DNA from: Argopecten irradians | Taxonomy: Eukaryota; Mollusca; Bivalvia; Pectinida; Pectinidae | DNA: 64,000 nucleotides | NCBI RefSeq assembly: GCF_041381155.1 | Contig: NC_091144.1 | Span: forward strand, 14,517,544 to 14,581,543 | Direction of reading: 5' to 3' | Shown here: positions 12,041 through 26,217 of the stretch, one piece after another | Numbering within the stretch: the stretch's first letter is position 1 | Layout of the letters: each line of letters begins with the position of its first letter | Notes under the pieces: model-generated | Databases searched by the model: none | Seen by the model: the letters and a program-made list of their open reading frames with translations, nothing else | What the model was told of the DNA's origin: nothing | Position numbers and translations under genes: made by a program

Positions 12041-13690
12041 TCGATTCTAATAATTTGAAATTTATTTAATGCACGTGTTATTTAATAAGATATCTTATTA
12101 ACTTTATTCTACGATGCCGAAAATTTTCAGGTTTTTTTTCTTTGATTTTTTTTTTACTTATTGAAATTTGATTTTCGGAAAAAAAGTGTGCAATAACAGG
12201 GATAGGAGGATAATTAGCTAATATCTGCTGTAACATTTTTACAGAATATTTTTCATTTCACATATAGTCATTTTAAGCAATACTATCAAATAGAAATATA
12301 AAAAAAAATGAATTAAGGACGAAATCAAAACTCAAAAAACACGAAAAAACAAAACAAGCGGAAAACGTAACGAAGGTGAACAGACCATGACGAAAGATGA
12401 CAAAAAGTGAAAACAACTGAACAATAATGTAGCAAGTTTTAATAGAAATGTACCTTAAAATAGACTAATGAAGTCAAATAAACACGAAAAGAAGATGCAT
12501 CAAATGAACCCATAATACCACGTAAGCAGAGAATCGAAGACAGCATTGGTACCATTTAGTGATTAGTGTTAGTGTGTTTCCATACGGAGAATTGGTAATT
12601 ATACAACAATGTGACAAAGATATATGAACCTGTGGTTACGGAACAATATTGTATTCTATAATCATATTATGAAAATAAGAAAGAGAATAAAACTAGAAAT
12701 ATTCGTGTGAACACGTCGACAGCTATTATATAAATTAATGCCAATATATTTTGACCGCACTATATCTCCATCAAATGACAGTGAGGCTTCTCTCGTTAAA
12801 ATTTAAAAAAAATACAAAAGAGAAGATAAGGAGTTAATCAGATTTAAAACGATTAATTATTATCCAGTAAACGATATGCCCTTGAATGTACAATACATGA
12901 CTTTTAATTAATGATAGAAACTAAATGCTTGTCTATCGATCGATCTCCGTACAAGTGATAATGGGCTCTCCTTGTGGAGGCTGTGTTTTGCTCTTTAACT
13001 TATAATGAATAGACCATTAAGAGCTTGTAAATTAATGATAGCCCGGAAAAAATATAGATTTAATCATAAATCACACGTTTAAAGTACGCTTACGCCGACG
13101 TAAAACTGTTCTATTAGCCACAGTTAAATCTGGTGTTATCTGCCTCTCCTCAAAAATGAAACGCATGTAATTTACACGCATAAAGTTAAAGTGCAAAACA
13201 GCATGTCTACCAACATAAAATATACACTTTAATGTGTTAAGCACAAAAACAATCCGTCAATATATGTCCGTAAATAAGCTTTTACAAGAAAATGGATTCA
13301 CTTTAAACATGATAAATATTGATATTGCCTTAAGAGGCGTCGAATGAAATAAACTTCGCTCATTAACTGCATCTATGATAAGTAACGATTAAATTGTGGT
13401 CTGACATTTGATGGTGCAACACATTTGATAGGCCCATGAAACCTTTGACGTTGTCAGTATCCAGCAACCACTGATTGTCCCAACATATTAACCCTGTCCA
13501 CCAAGATCAATTAGGACTCCAATGTATTGCGGTAATCATCTATCCCGCCAAAATTATCGATTTTCACAGTATATTGACCCAAAAGTACGCCTTTCGCCTA
13601 TACAACTTCAGGAATGGTATCGGTCCTCTCTTTAATCATAGCGGTCATAAAGACAATCTTTACAGCAATGAACTGCTCTGTCTAATTGGC
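12041..13690. other. intergenic, nothing recognised
   Basis: Strongly AT-rich, with A-runs near 12300-12420. A 91-codon open frame at 13475-13750 has no motif, no splice context and biased composition, and I do not call it. Confidence 0.45.
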
Positions 13691-13719
13691 AAAAGGTGTC
13701 GGTCCCCTATATCTTTCAG

Positions 13720-13990
13720 AAAAACCAATCAGACTGCGCATGCGCTTTAATGGCTGGTCTGTCGATACGGGAGGGCGACCACGAGGGTTCTAATTAAAGT
13801 GAGGTCTGTCCAATTGTAGCTGGAGAAATTTGTCCGATCAATTCGCTCGTTCATATACAATTATAACATTTGGAGGTGTCAGGCCGCCATTCTTTTCCGA
13901 ACTAAGTCTGTTCCAGTTAATCGCAGTCATGTCTGACCTTCAGGTTCCAAGTGTGGTTGGTTTTAATTTGGAGCAATAAGGCACTAACGA
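13720..13990. promoter_or_regulatory. candidate CpG-containing promoter without an assigned gene
   Basis: A CCAAT box (13725-13729) is followed by a perfect palindromic NRF1-type site, TGCGCATGCGC (13735-13745). The next 250 bases have higher GC and complexity than the surroundings. NRF1 plus CCAAT is typical of animal housekeeping promoters, but no first exon can be assigned on either strand. A short frame beginning at the ATG near 13750 stops after about 14 codons. It could equally be a distal element of Tlx, whose 3' end is 2.1 kb away. Confidence 0.3.
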
Positions 13991-13999
13991 TGTCTTAAG

Positions 14000-16108
14000 C
14001 ACCACGCGACTGTTTAAAAGACGACGGCCACACTTGTCCACCAAAGTTCTAAATTGTGACATTTCTATAAAACTTCATTCTGTCGACGTATTGTTATGTC
14101 ATAAAAGTTACCATTTGCACTTATTATAAAATATTTCAAGATCTCATATATAGGACAATAAATGAATGTTCAATTAATATGAAATTTTTTACGACTCTTG
14201 GCAAGCAATGATAAACCTTTGACATAAATTTTCATAGCATCGAATATGGAATGAACTCCAAACGATATGTTTTATCATATTAAACTACAACAACGTACTT
14301 TTCGATTAATTTCAACGAGAAATGTGAAGACAGCCACTGCAAAATCCGCACGTCATATGTTCAGACGTCACGTTATTGTTTCCTTCGTGACGTCACAGTT
14401 GGTGTCATGCTCGGCACAGTCAATGCAAATCGCCCCTGGTTAGATAACACATTGAGGCATGCACAAATAGTACACTATCGATGTCACTGGATATCAGGCG
14501 GCAGATTATATATTTGTAACATCAGATGTTGTTGAATATATATTTTTTAAATCTTAAGTCAAAAACCTCAAGAAGCTAGGCGTAGGAATGTTTGATATCA
14601 GGGACAGCCGTACTTTCGTACGGTTCCGGGAAAATAATTTAAAGGTTAATTGAATTTTGTTTATTAAAGTGCATGTGATATAATGAACCATTACTTACAT
14701 AAAATTTATAAATCGGTCGCTACCCTAAAAAGTCAATTCTGTGTTGTGTAAGTAAACTCAAAAAGTGCGAAAATTAAATATAAGTTCGCATACACTTAGG
14801 GTTTAAGTTAAAATTAGGAACGATATTGATTATCGAAAATATCACGTGTTTTAACGTCAAAAGGAAATGTTTCCTAAAGTGCATCATGCATAGGCATGAA
14901 CCTTGTTAATATGTAACCGAGACCAGAGTACTTCATATCTTTATCGTGGTAAGACAGACATGGAAAGAGTACCACAGACGGCGAAATAGAAATTACATAT
15001 CACTATCACTACGCCCACATGCCGAAATATGTTTACCGCTAAAAGCCAAAAAGAGATTTCTAATAAGCAATGAGTCCCACAACACTTTTTGTCTAGTTTT
15101 TAATATTTCAAAAGCTGTTCATCAATATTTTTTTCTTGTGACGAGTTTGCCGCTGCCAGCTAGCTTTCTTTGAGTAATTAATTTTTAACTCTTTCTTCTG
15201 AAGAATACTATAGTAATGAACCTAACATATTCCATGAAATTGCAAAAACATGCTAAGAATGATCATATAGCATACATTTCCATCATTAAAAAATATAGTT
15301 AAAAACACTGAAGTTCAATTAGTTTTTGTTTATTTAGATTTTTAAAACAATGGAGAATCTCGAATCATTATTTTCAATCCTTACTTCAACATAAAGAACA
15401 CGTTTGGTACATCTTTGGTAATGAAATCATTATTTCTTCGACTGTTATACTAAATGCCTCACATATAATTGTTATTCCTCATCGACATGAATAAGACTTA
15501 AAAGTCCTTTCCATTTGGATACTCATACTACGTGTATAAACGTTAAAGAGATATCCCAGTATTGCATGTCACACTGACTGATAGCAACTCTTCCACATTA
15601 GAAATCACAACAAGATATCATAGCTGATATCATGAAATATAATACTGTACGGTTCTGATGCTTGGCAACAAATATAATAGTAAAGTAACAATACCATCAA
15701 CGCGACCGTCCTGGTTATATGTAAATGGGGTTAAAATCTTATGATTGACACGATTATTCTGTATTCATTCACATTGTTTGTATATCGTAATACTAACAAC
15801 ATTTTAACGTCCGACCATGTCATACGTCAATCATTGGTTTAAAATGTTTTTCATGCAAAATTGTCATATTCTCTATCCATAACTTAGACTATGACTTAAA
15901 TATTAAAATAAATAAAACTGCAATAAAACTATCTTACAACTTTGGTCAATGTGATTGAAGTAAGAGTTCGCTGTTATTATTTCAGCGTTCTTATCATGTT
16001 GATAAATGTTCAAATTCTTAAGCTCTAGTCCTTTCATATCCTTACATATCGGTTATTGTCATACTTGTAACCGGTTAATGTTTTGTCATGTATCCTCCAT
16101 CTATATAT
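14000..16108. other. region downstream of Tlx, nothing recognised
   Basis: AT-rich, probably containing the Tlx 3' untranslated region at its right end. A small perfect hairpin stem (ccgtac/gtacgg) lies near 14608-14623. A 75-codon plus-strand frame at 14946-15173 shows no motif. Confidence 0.4.
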
Positions 16109-19100
16109 CTATAGCTGTACACCATTCTCTAATACAAGTCCTTTTGGCGTACATCTTCCTAACGAAAGAAGTAGACGATTTGCTGCCTGTCTTTCTAGTT
16201 CCTTTTCTTCAGCCGTTTGTCGTCTAAAAAGATACAAAACAATCACAATAAAGCAATGATGCTTATATGGTGCGATTGGACACAGAAATGAAATAACCTT
16301 CACATGTCGCTACATCTAACATATATACAAGCTTTATTGGCAATCTTTTGTCTTAACGTGGTTTGTTAATTATGGAGTTTTCATACACGATAAGGTTTAC
16401 AAAATAATCATTTCTTCTCCCCTATCCTTAACAACTGATCAGAAAAACATACTTTTATATTAAACAGTTATATCTCAGTTAAGACAGCGCCAACATGTTT
16501 AAGGTTTAATACCCTGCTTACAGTAGTGGTATTTGTAAGCCCATATATGACTTCTAAGGTGTACTTGAACATAACTTAGTTGATATCCGTCCTAACCTTA
16601 GATATTACTGTTGACTCGTAGATTGTTGTGTCACGTGTAAAGTGTGACAAAATATGCAAACAATTGTACACTTGTTTGCTGTATGACCACAGGGTTCAGT
16701 ACGTATTTCTATCACTAAATAACCACGTCATTATGTTTAAAAGTGTTTATAGCATCTAGTAGGAGCACTGGTTTGACCGGATTCGACCTTATACAAGAAA
16801 CCTAGTAAGAACTGTACAACATGATTGAAACTGACACGTATGTAACAGCTGAAGAACCATTTGATATACATTGTAATTTTAGAATCTTGTATTATTGTGT
16901 AATATGTTAGTATGTGATGATTTTGATAAAAGCTTAAAGCATATCCCGCAATGTTTAACAAATATATCTTAAGTATATTAATTGTCATCCAAATAAAACC
17001 ATTCTTCGATATTTCCCTTTTCATCATAGAAGAAGTAATATTTAAACAGCAGAATTAAAACTTACCTCCATTTTGTACGTCTGTTTTGGAACCACGTCTT
17101 TACTTGTGAATCCGACATTTTGAGGGACTTTGCAATGGAAGAGTGTTCAGATGACGCCAAATATTTCTGCTGTTCGAATCGCCTCTCTAACTCCATAATT
17201 TGTAGCCTAGTGAAGGATGTTCTAGGTTTCTTCCTTTTTGGTGGTGTTCTATTTTGGTAAGGATGGCCTATCCTCCTAACTGGAAACGAAAAAGTACTTT
17301 GAACATGAAAGTAATACAATAATCTGCAAAGCATGTTTGTGTTACGTTCACACGCGAGGCTAACGAAACTGATGAAAATCAACATTTCAAATCTATCAAT
17401 AATAATTAACTTGATCGGTAAGAATAAGCAATGTTTGTATTTTAGTTAATTAATTATTTTTTCTTTAAATGGATGGGGTCGATGAACACAATCCTTTTGA
17501 AATTAAACTATATTAATTTTGTAAGAAAACCCCGCATGTTTGTTCTAAAGGATATATAACTAAAATACAGATCTGGCTTGACGAACTACGATATACTGAT
17601 TTAAAAAGTAACGGTCTTGAGTACTGCACATGAACACTAATGAGATGGTGATATGCGATACATTAATTAATTGCAGTGTGTTTAACCATCTTCGATGTAA
17701 TGTATAGTAATATATATTATGCTTAATAAAGTATCAATTCACAGATGTTCTTTTTTAGAACATGGTTCATGATATATCAATGTATTTGACTATACTTAAT
17801 GGCTGTACCTTACTAGATATGCTATCCTCCCATATGTTTTAGTTTTTATTTGTCTTTTGGAATGTAATTGCACTCTTGCAATCCTATTGAAAGCAGTATT
17901 AATTAGATTTGTAAAAAGAAATAAAAATATATATATATCGACATTACTATGCTTCTATCATAGACAGTACAATTATCAGATGTGCTGATTATCCGCCGGG
18001 CCATCAATCAACGACATGTAGATTCATCGTTATAAAACTAACATGTTCGAACAGTCATGGAATACGCTGGCTCCCCGATGGATTGTATATCATAGTGATC
18101 GCAGCTACTCATTGTAAGAGTTGTCTCCCTTAATTTATTCCCATAGTGTGTAACAAATAAAAATCGAAAAAATGAACATCGAATCAATATTGCATACGTA
18201 ATGCCAAACCAGTTTGCGAATAAATTCTTATCCAGTGTTAAGTTTTTTTCTTAACAAATAACCTGTTTACACAAAGGTATTGCAACATTATGGGGGGAGG
18301 GATATTTGAATTATTCACCTATTATTTCGATTAAACATGTGTGTATCTCGACAAAGCCCTTTGACATTAAAGATGAAGTCTATAGTTATTTTAAAATAAA
18401 TCTTATACACACACAGGAATCAAGAAACTATCAAGTAATGGAGGTCTGGTATGGGAACCAAGATTTGGCGTCTGTAATCATACTCATGTATATATGTTTT
18501 GTATAGAGATATTGTTTGTGCATTTCCTAACTTAGGAGTAAACAAACGGAAAAATATAATGAAGACTGTGTAAAATTTTAATTAACGACATATTTCATGT
18601 AATATATTCAACCAAGTGTTATTACTAATTTGTGTTTTCCACAATTTCAAAAGTTTTGAACACATGTAAATTCTTCACGGAGTTATTGTAAGTTTTAACA
18701 TTTCTTCATATCAGTGCTTTGCTCAATATTTATTTTGTATACATATATATGTATACATGATTAAAATAACCGTCTATAATTCAGGAAAGAGTAGGCATTT
18801 ATTTAATGCATTATGCATGATGATGGCAGTACGTTAAAAACAGCAAATGGTGATGTTCTGATCAGGATTAGCTTACATAAATGTTTTTATTTGCAGACAT
18901 TAATGGTTATTTTATAATATAAAATAGTAGTGAGTTGATGGGACATCATAACCATATAGTCAAATCAAACATATTTTCAGATATCAAAAAACACCTAATT
19001 ATAAAATAGTGTTTTGTTTGTGTAATCCATATTATAGTTAAAGGTATTCAATTATTAGATGTAGGCAAATGAAATAATGTTTGTTATATGATAATTTCGT

Positions 19101-22100
19101 GTCTCTGTTATATATGAATTACCAATAATGAATTGTATTTTGACAAGATAATTCCTTCACGGATGTAAATCTCAATAAGATCAGATAACAGACCCAATTA
19201 ATATAATATAATGCATTCAGTACCTAGTAAGGTGTGTGTGTTAAATTTATGTCAATCATCATTTCTGCATCGTACATACTTAATTTGTTTTATTACATTT
19301 ATAAATATACTTTAATCGTTGTGTGCAGTAAAGGGGTGCATAACGCTTTAATTTTAAGAAATCGATTTAAATCATATAAAAATATATACTTTAAATAAAA
19401 ATGCAAGCTCATGTTAAAGTTGTAAACGATGGCGATTTTGCTGTCGAGGTTATAACATTACAAAAAATGAATTAAATTAAGTATTATTCAATAATATTAC
19501 ATCATAATACAAATATAATTTGTTTTGTATCATTGATAAATTTGTGGATAGGACTGTTATGCCAAGGAAACTATTATAAAAGCATAAGAAGTTTATATTT
19601 AAATCGGTGTTTTTATACAACGGGTTATAGTTATAATTAATATACCTATATATATGATTTGCACACAAACTGTACAATATATCAATACGAATTACATATA
19701 AAACTCAACAGACCCATTTGTTCAATTAATATTGTTTTTTTAAACTTAACACAAAAAATTAAATCAAAATTCAAGATGATAATGTGTCCCTATGAGTGAA
19801 AATTAATTTAGGTTATCATTATCAATAAATAAAGAAAAAATAGATATATCCGTTTGGTTACCAATTAAGAAATTGATTTACATTCAGTTATGATTATATA
19901 AAAATGCAATATGTAATGATGCAAATATATGGAACTTAAATATATAAATGTAAATGCAATGCACATGAATACATCACTTATTTATATTTATACATATTAG
20001 TAGCACAATGCAATATGTTTATTAAGTATCACAAATCAATTTAGCAATAGTTTCAACGAATGGAGAAAATATCTGCTCAATATATTTTCACCTGTCAAAG
20101 AAAAGCCAACAAAAATGAAAGGATTTGTACAGTCATTTATCTAGAGACAAAAACTACGAAATTAAACTTATTGGATTATCTCATGATATGATTGATTTGC
20201 GTGTCTGATTTGTGATGTCATTATTTATAGATTATTTTGATTCCTTTACACTTTTCGGTATGGAAAATGAAATATCTTATGAGTGGAAAACATTTCTTTT
20301 TCCTTTATAGACAAATAAGAAAACAACATGAAACAATAATGTTAATAAGGCTTGTAAGTTGTACTGATAGTCTGTTTCTTAATATCTGAAATTCGTTTTA
20401 ATAGTACGTTTTGTTGTCTGTTCCAATCAGTGATTTCGCCCTCCGTGTGTTTGACTACGTTACAGACATGCCCTTAGTGTCAGTAAGCTCTTCCGTGTGA
20501 CTATCTGTAGTGTTTATTACGTTATACATGCCATGTGTATTCGATTCTACCAAACACTACATAAACAGTAAATAACACGAAATTTTACTGCTTCAGCGCA
20601 TCAAATTATACGATTCTAATCTTAATGTAACACATTTATACTACCAAGGTTTTATTTGGCTCACGTCATTTTAATGTAGGAGCTATTTAACTGAGATAAG
20701 CGTATGATGATTAAAATAGTTAATGAAATTCCGGAATAAATCAAATAGAAGGCAATAGCCAGAAAGTAACTGAGCAAGTCATTGAACCTACTTGATAAAA
20801 TAGTATGTGTCGGGAATTACTAGAAACAAAAGGCGATATCAACATAAAATTACATATTCAATAATGATCACATCAGCTGTTTATTTTCTTCTTTCGTTTT
20901 TCTGTATATCAATGTTACCTACCAAACAAACCTCGATGTTCACTAAATACTTTGTAAACTTTGAATAAAATTTATTTTATAAAAGCTATGGTTCATTGAA
21001 CACTTAATTCAATTACCTTGAAACATTTCATACTTGAGACAAAACTCTTTTGTCGACATATTTTAGGTTAAGGCATTTGTTCTTTAGAGAAAACAATGAT
21101 AAACAGCTCTGCACAACGGATTATTTATAAATAAAACGTAAGTAAAACAAGTATTCTATATCATTAACAGTTATATGTGCAGTATCTATAATGTTATCAT
21201 TTATATGAATTACAATTTACAAATACAAGATATTTATTTCTTGACTAAAACAATCGGTCAAAGCACTCTGATCTTATGCTGATGAATCCATTACAAGAGA
21301 CAGTAAACGATCGTTGTAACTTTTCTTTGTACAAACGGACTTAGCGTTTCAAGGCAAAACATTAATCCATAAAGAAACCAACGTTAATATTAAAATTCCG
21401 ATAAAAATATAAAATGAATTACTCATGTTTTGTGCATATATCTTAATTCAGAAACAAAATCATACTATTAAATGCGTGTCTGTGATTTTTTCTCGACTAC
21501 TCTTACGAACAATCCTATATTAAAAACAATTGTAATAAATATAAGTAGGATCTTTATACACATGTTAACCAAATATCAGTGTTGCCCTTTTTCTGATAAA
21601 ACTACTTTATTAACAAAATAGAAAAAACTATTGGCAAAGACATTGTACAAAAAAGCACATACAACTTCCAATTTCTTTTAGAAGATACGGGCTAAATGAC
21701 ATACGTGAAATAACGTAATCGAGGCAAAGATTCCAATGAATAAAAAATGAACAAAAAACCCATAAGGTTTGATACATACCACCGAATCTGTCTTTGTTGA
21801 TATCACGCAGTGACCACATTGTCAAATGGTTAGCTATTGTATAAAATGTTTCTTGTGACTGCACTTTACTGTCTTCAGATCGCTCAGATTTCAAACTTAA
21901 GTCCATTCCTCCAACTCGTGAATATGCTGCTTCGTCCAAATTATTGGCATTTCTAATAATATTTCTATCATTTTCGTCTTGACTTTGTTCATTTTCCTCG
22001 TTGAGTTTACCATGCCGTCTTTTTCCCGATTGTCTCAAGATACTATCAATCCCAAAGGAAAGGTGTGAAGAATCATACCTGCATTTTGGAGAGTTATTTT

Positions 22101-22275
22101 CGTATTTATCCGTCTCCTCTTCATCTCCACTAGAGGGCGTTGATAGACTATTTTCTTGTGGCATACCTTGAAAAGGTAATCGGTTTCTTCTTTCAATATT
22201 TAATTTCTCAACACCGACCCGCGTATACACTTCATTGTGTTTTGTAGAGTCTATATCGAATTTTTCTTCTTCCAT
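16109..22275 (-). CDS. Tlx: Tlx/Hox11-class homeobox transcription factor
   Basis: Three coding exons on the minus strand, 21780-22275, 17066-17279 and 16109-16223, join in frame with GT/AG sites into 274 residues. An in-frame stop precedes the start ATG. Residues 73-80 (SFGIDSIL) form an eh1-type Groucho-binding motif. The segment [19 protein letters not shown] leads into the homeodomain (about 181-240). Residue 227, homeodomain position 47, is threonine in KTWFQNRR, the hallmark of the Tlx/Hox11/C15 class. The tail [20 protein letters not shown] is also Tlx-typical. Nuclear DNA binding, probably as a repressor, is inferred from the family; Tlx genes act in neural and mesodermal patterning. 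The protein stops 37 residues into exon 3, so the family's usual longer C-terminus is missing or lies on an unseen exon. Intron 1 (4.5 kb) is very AT-rich with no other gene in it. Confidence 0.93.
17280..21779 (-). other. Tlx intron 1, no embedded gene
   Basis: The intron runs from a GTATGT donor at 21779 to a pyrimidine-rich acceptor ending at 17280. It is strongly AT-rich with only random short frames. A 22-bp perfect AT palindrome sits at 18736-18757. No transposon boundaries or RNA genes are recognised. Confidence 0.6.
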
Positions 22276-23110
22276 TTTGACTTCTGCTCTTATGCGCCAA
22301 ATATTCCTTGTACTGTTTATAGCCTCCTTTTCCGAGAATGAAGAGTTCCCACTCGCCGGGTCAATTAATACAGCGGATTGGGAGGAGATGGGGGAATGAT
22401 GATGATGATGATGATACAGCCGAGTCAGACAGTTAAATGCTTTAATTTACCAAATAATGAAAGAAAATGACAAACAGTAGTGTTATAGTAGAGTGTTATC
22501 TCTGGCCCACTCTGGGCTGCGGCCACGCCCTGACAAGATTAGGTTCAATAGAAGTCGACTAATAGGACATCTGTTTGCCTTGCCCGTTTAATGATCGATA
22601 TAGTCCCGTCCAGTCAATCACATTAGGCTAAGCACTTGTAAATTTGGCATTCCCACTGACTATTAAAACCCTTTAAATTACCATGAGATCTCACAGATAT
22701 AGTGGCTCTGTCTTTTGCAGTAGTGTTATTCTCGAGTCTCTATCAAACCCACCGGTCGCGAGGCTATTGATCGAAATGACAAATCAGCTTTATTGCCTTA
22801 TAATACGCAGATATAGTTTTAGGTTATAACTCCATCTGATCTGTTCGAGCAGACAATTGAATAGGCAGTATCTCCAAGTTAAATAAACAATTATTAAAAG
22901 TGAAATAAATATCACACAGCCCTTGGCCTATACGTCATCGATCGGGCCGCTGACTCGTGGCGGGCCGGAGGGCATCCTTATCTGTAGACTGTGTTGGGTC
23001 CCTGTACGTTCCAATGTATGGGAGCCGACACACGCTGACGCCTGAGATGTAAAGATTTTTTTAGGAGAGCGGCACACGAATTCTGAACACGCATATTACG
23101 GCGGCTTGAT
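22276..23110 (-). promoter_or_regulatory. Tlx upstream/promoter region
   Basis: This is directly 5' of the Tlx start codon and GC-richer than its surroundings. CpG-containing patches lie at about 22500-22580 and 22930-23040, including a GATA-type 'ccttatctg' near 22976. An (ATG)n microsatellite lies at 22396-22415. It probably contains the 5' untranslated region and core promoter; no TATA box or start site can be fixed from sequence alone. Confidence 0.4.
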
Positions 23111-25817
23111 TATGTGTCATAGCAAATATATGGGAAAATTATGAGAAAATTCATATCTAACACATCAGAAACAGCGGCAGGGGAGGCGTTGAATTTGTTA
23201 AATTTGCTTTCAAAGCTTCAAAATTGTTATAGTTTATTATCTTTCTTTTTTGCGGGTCGTAGAAGAAGAAAGTTGTTTGCTTCATATGAAACAATTATTT
23301 CTAATTAATCAAGATTAAATCAAGTTTAAAGAAATGTGGCGCAACTCTGTGATTTATTCCCCAAAATAATTTTGGAACGGGAAAGGGAAGGGAGAGTTGA
23401 AAAAAGTACAATCAATAAGGCACATTGCTAGTACATAGTTAAACTTGGTCGCTTTGCTCTATCCTCTATTTGGCCATGGCGAGACTGTTCAGTTATTAAC
23501 CTGGAGCGGCTACTTTTAATGTATTATTCCATCACCATTCAAACAAAACCAAATGCACAATAGTTACATGCTGTAAAACGACTTTGTTGTCAGTACTAGT
23601 ATATTAAGTGATCCAAATATTACATGTAATTCGTCGAGAAATAAATGTTTTTAATAGTAAAACTATCGTAGTAAATCGAATAAAGGTTTTTCTTAGGAGA
23701 CTGAGGTTTATTTTGTGTAAATGACGATAACCTCGAGTTTAAATCAACTACATACAAATATAATAGAATAGAAATCTTATTCTTAGATTGGTTTTTCATT
23801 TGGAAAGTTTTATGAAATACAAATAATACGCCTATGGAACCTATTTCACAAATTTGTGGTCCAATTGGTTCGTTTAGGATATTAAAAATCTGCAGCATAG
23901 TTCTATTAACAATACTTTAAGTGGTTAAAACAAAACCTTGTTAAGGACATTTTATACATTAGCAGACAATTAGTCGGCCAATGTGTGTATTAATGTATGC
24001 CTCATACAGCTAGAGTAACGTTTAGGTCAGTTTCTAAAACTTACAATGGAATCTACAATTGCATTGCTTTTGAGGTAACCAGAATTTTTCTTAAATGGAA
24101 TAAAAACAGGCAATTGTATTTTACATAAGCTTTCTTGCCAATTAATTCAAGAATAAATGTAATCACCCTATTTTCAGTTCCAAGACATAGCCGATGGACT
24201 GAGAAGTGGCTACATTAGTGTGTTGTAATTATGTCCTATCAGTCAGGTTGTCAGCATGTAAAACTGTTCAGTTTCTCGTACGGCACAGTAAGGACACGTA
24301 TCCTCCTCAATACCTTTTTAAGTATTGAACACCAAAGTGTACTCTTTTCATATGTAGAGTGCACTTCGGTTTCGATAGTATTGATAAAAAAGAGTGCACT
24401 TCAGTATTCGATATATATACATCGATAGGTCAAATTATGATCGCGTTGAAGCCTTATACTTTTATCTAAAAATAAGTTGTTTTTTAATTTATTATCCTGC
24501 AATAATTTTACTTTGTTTACACGGGAGTAAGTAACAAAATGTAAAACGTTTACTGTTGATAATGTTGTTATTTGTAATATTTGTAAAACATTAACTTCAT
24601 TATATTTTAGTTTTCGACCAGTCCATAGATGAAAATCAGATATTAAAGAGAGGGCGTGTATAGACATGTTGCCTGTTACCAAATTTCCGTTGTCTTTACA
24701 TCAGACAATAATATATTCTGAAATGAAAGCAAAAATAAAAGTAATTGAAAATCAGCAAGAAATATCAGTTATTGCGAGGAAGTTGATGATGATCATATAA
24801 TGTTGACTGATAAATGCTGGTTTGTGTATGATGTCATTAAAACGTGTTTTGTTTTCATCTAAGACTTTATATTCATTACATTTTAACCAATCAAAAAATC
24901 GCTTCACAACTGAAATTTAATTATTATGATATTATTTAATTCAAAATGTTTCACTCGTTTCTGTTGGTTAGAAGTCTACGGTTGTTTTGCATAATCTGAA
25001 ATAATTGAACGTTGGGTATTATCACGTCATACGCGAAGACCATTTCGCGGAAAATTTTGAAAGCGGTACAGTTATTGGCAAAATTGAACAATTGGCTAAG
25101 ATATCAGTGCGCTACAAATGAATTTGTTTTATTGTAAAACTAAGCATAAGCATGACAATTAATGCCTAATTATTACCAAACTACATTATTCCCATTAAAT
25201 CATAAGCGTTATTCTCAATATCGTTTGGTTTGTGACAAAAAAACAGCTCCTTTTTCTTCTTAGTTTGCATCTTTTTCCTTGTATCTATGAAGAAGGATGT
25301 CCATTGTTTGTCTCTGACTCCATAAACCCAAAACTACATGCTAACACAAAATAATCCGCGAGCGTGAAATGCCGTGGAATATAGATTTATCTTACATGGT
25401 TATTTTACATGAGCAAACTCTATATAACGTGATATGAGAGACATTGAGAATAATGCTTAAATATATCAAGGTTTGTGAACTAACGGTATTAAAAACGCTG
25501 TGAAATCAGGGAGATATCGTATTACGATAGATGTGATATTAATGCGGAAATCAACTACTGACAAAGTTGCAAAAACCTTGACCATATACGTCGCGATGAG
25601 GATTTTGTTGCTTTTTCGCTTGTATTTGATCAGACCCGTATTATATATACAAGTGCGAAGATATCATATTCTAAATTTGCTAATGATTAGACTATTGTAT
25701 ACATGGCGATTTTTTTAACATTACGAACATTCCGAAAACTAACCTACCTGAATATTGAAACGATGAGATATCTACGTTAGTAACACCGTGTATAAGACGG
25801 ACGCTGACACTGGCATC
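23111..25817. other. intergenic, nothing recognised
   Basis: AT-rich with random short frames on both strands. No exon pair, repeat boundary or RNA gene is visible. Confidence 0.5.
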
Positions 25818-26217
25818 TACTGTAAACATGGATATTTTCGCGAATTCTTAGTTTCGCGATATTCATGCATAAAACTTTCATGGTGTTGTTATTTTCAAGA
25901 TATGGGACAAAGAAGTAATTCCAACCGTGTAGACACAAAAATGTCAAATTTTCGAGGCGATCTGCCCTTTATCAAGACACACAAAACAAACACCATTACA
26001 TAATATGATACGGACAGTAATATGGGACAATGTTAATAACTGAAATATTTATTTAAATATATATGTGAAAATATTTTCAGGATAGATACACTTGCATATT
26101 GTAACAACAAAGTTTATGCATGTAAAAAATTTTACGCGAGGGGCTATTTTTCAAGATCAAGCGACCTTCGCGTAATTAGCGAAAATCCCCCTCGCATAAA
26201 TCTCTATGTTTCCAGTA
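25818..26217. mobile_element. MITE-like element with TACTG(T/G)AAACAT termini
   Basis: The left end reads 'tactgtaaacatggatattt'. The reverse complement of the right end reads 'tactggaaacatagagattt', giving imperfect terminal inverted repeats about 400 bases apart. Both ends continue into CGCGA-rich subterminal motifs (ttcgcgaattc..tttcgcgat, and ttacgcgagggg..ttcgcgtaattagcgaaaat). There is no coding capacity. A diverged relative lies at 42180-42390. Target duplications are not clear, so the superfamily is not assigned. Confidence 0.55.

Noticed and set aside
13475-13750. 91-codon plus-strand frame
   Set aside because: No family resemblance. It overlaps the CCAAT/NRF1-containing patch and shows no coding-like composition along its length.
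18736-18757. 22-bp perfect AT palindrome
   Set aside because: Alternating TA/CA sequence makes such palindromes common in AT-rich DNA. No larger structure surrounds it.
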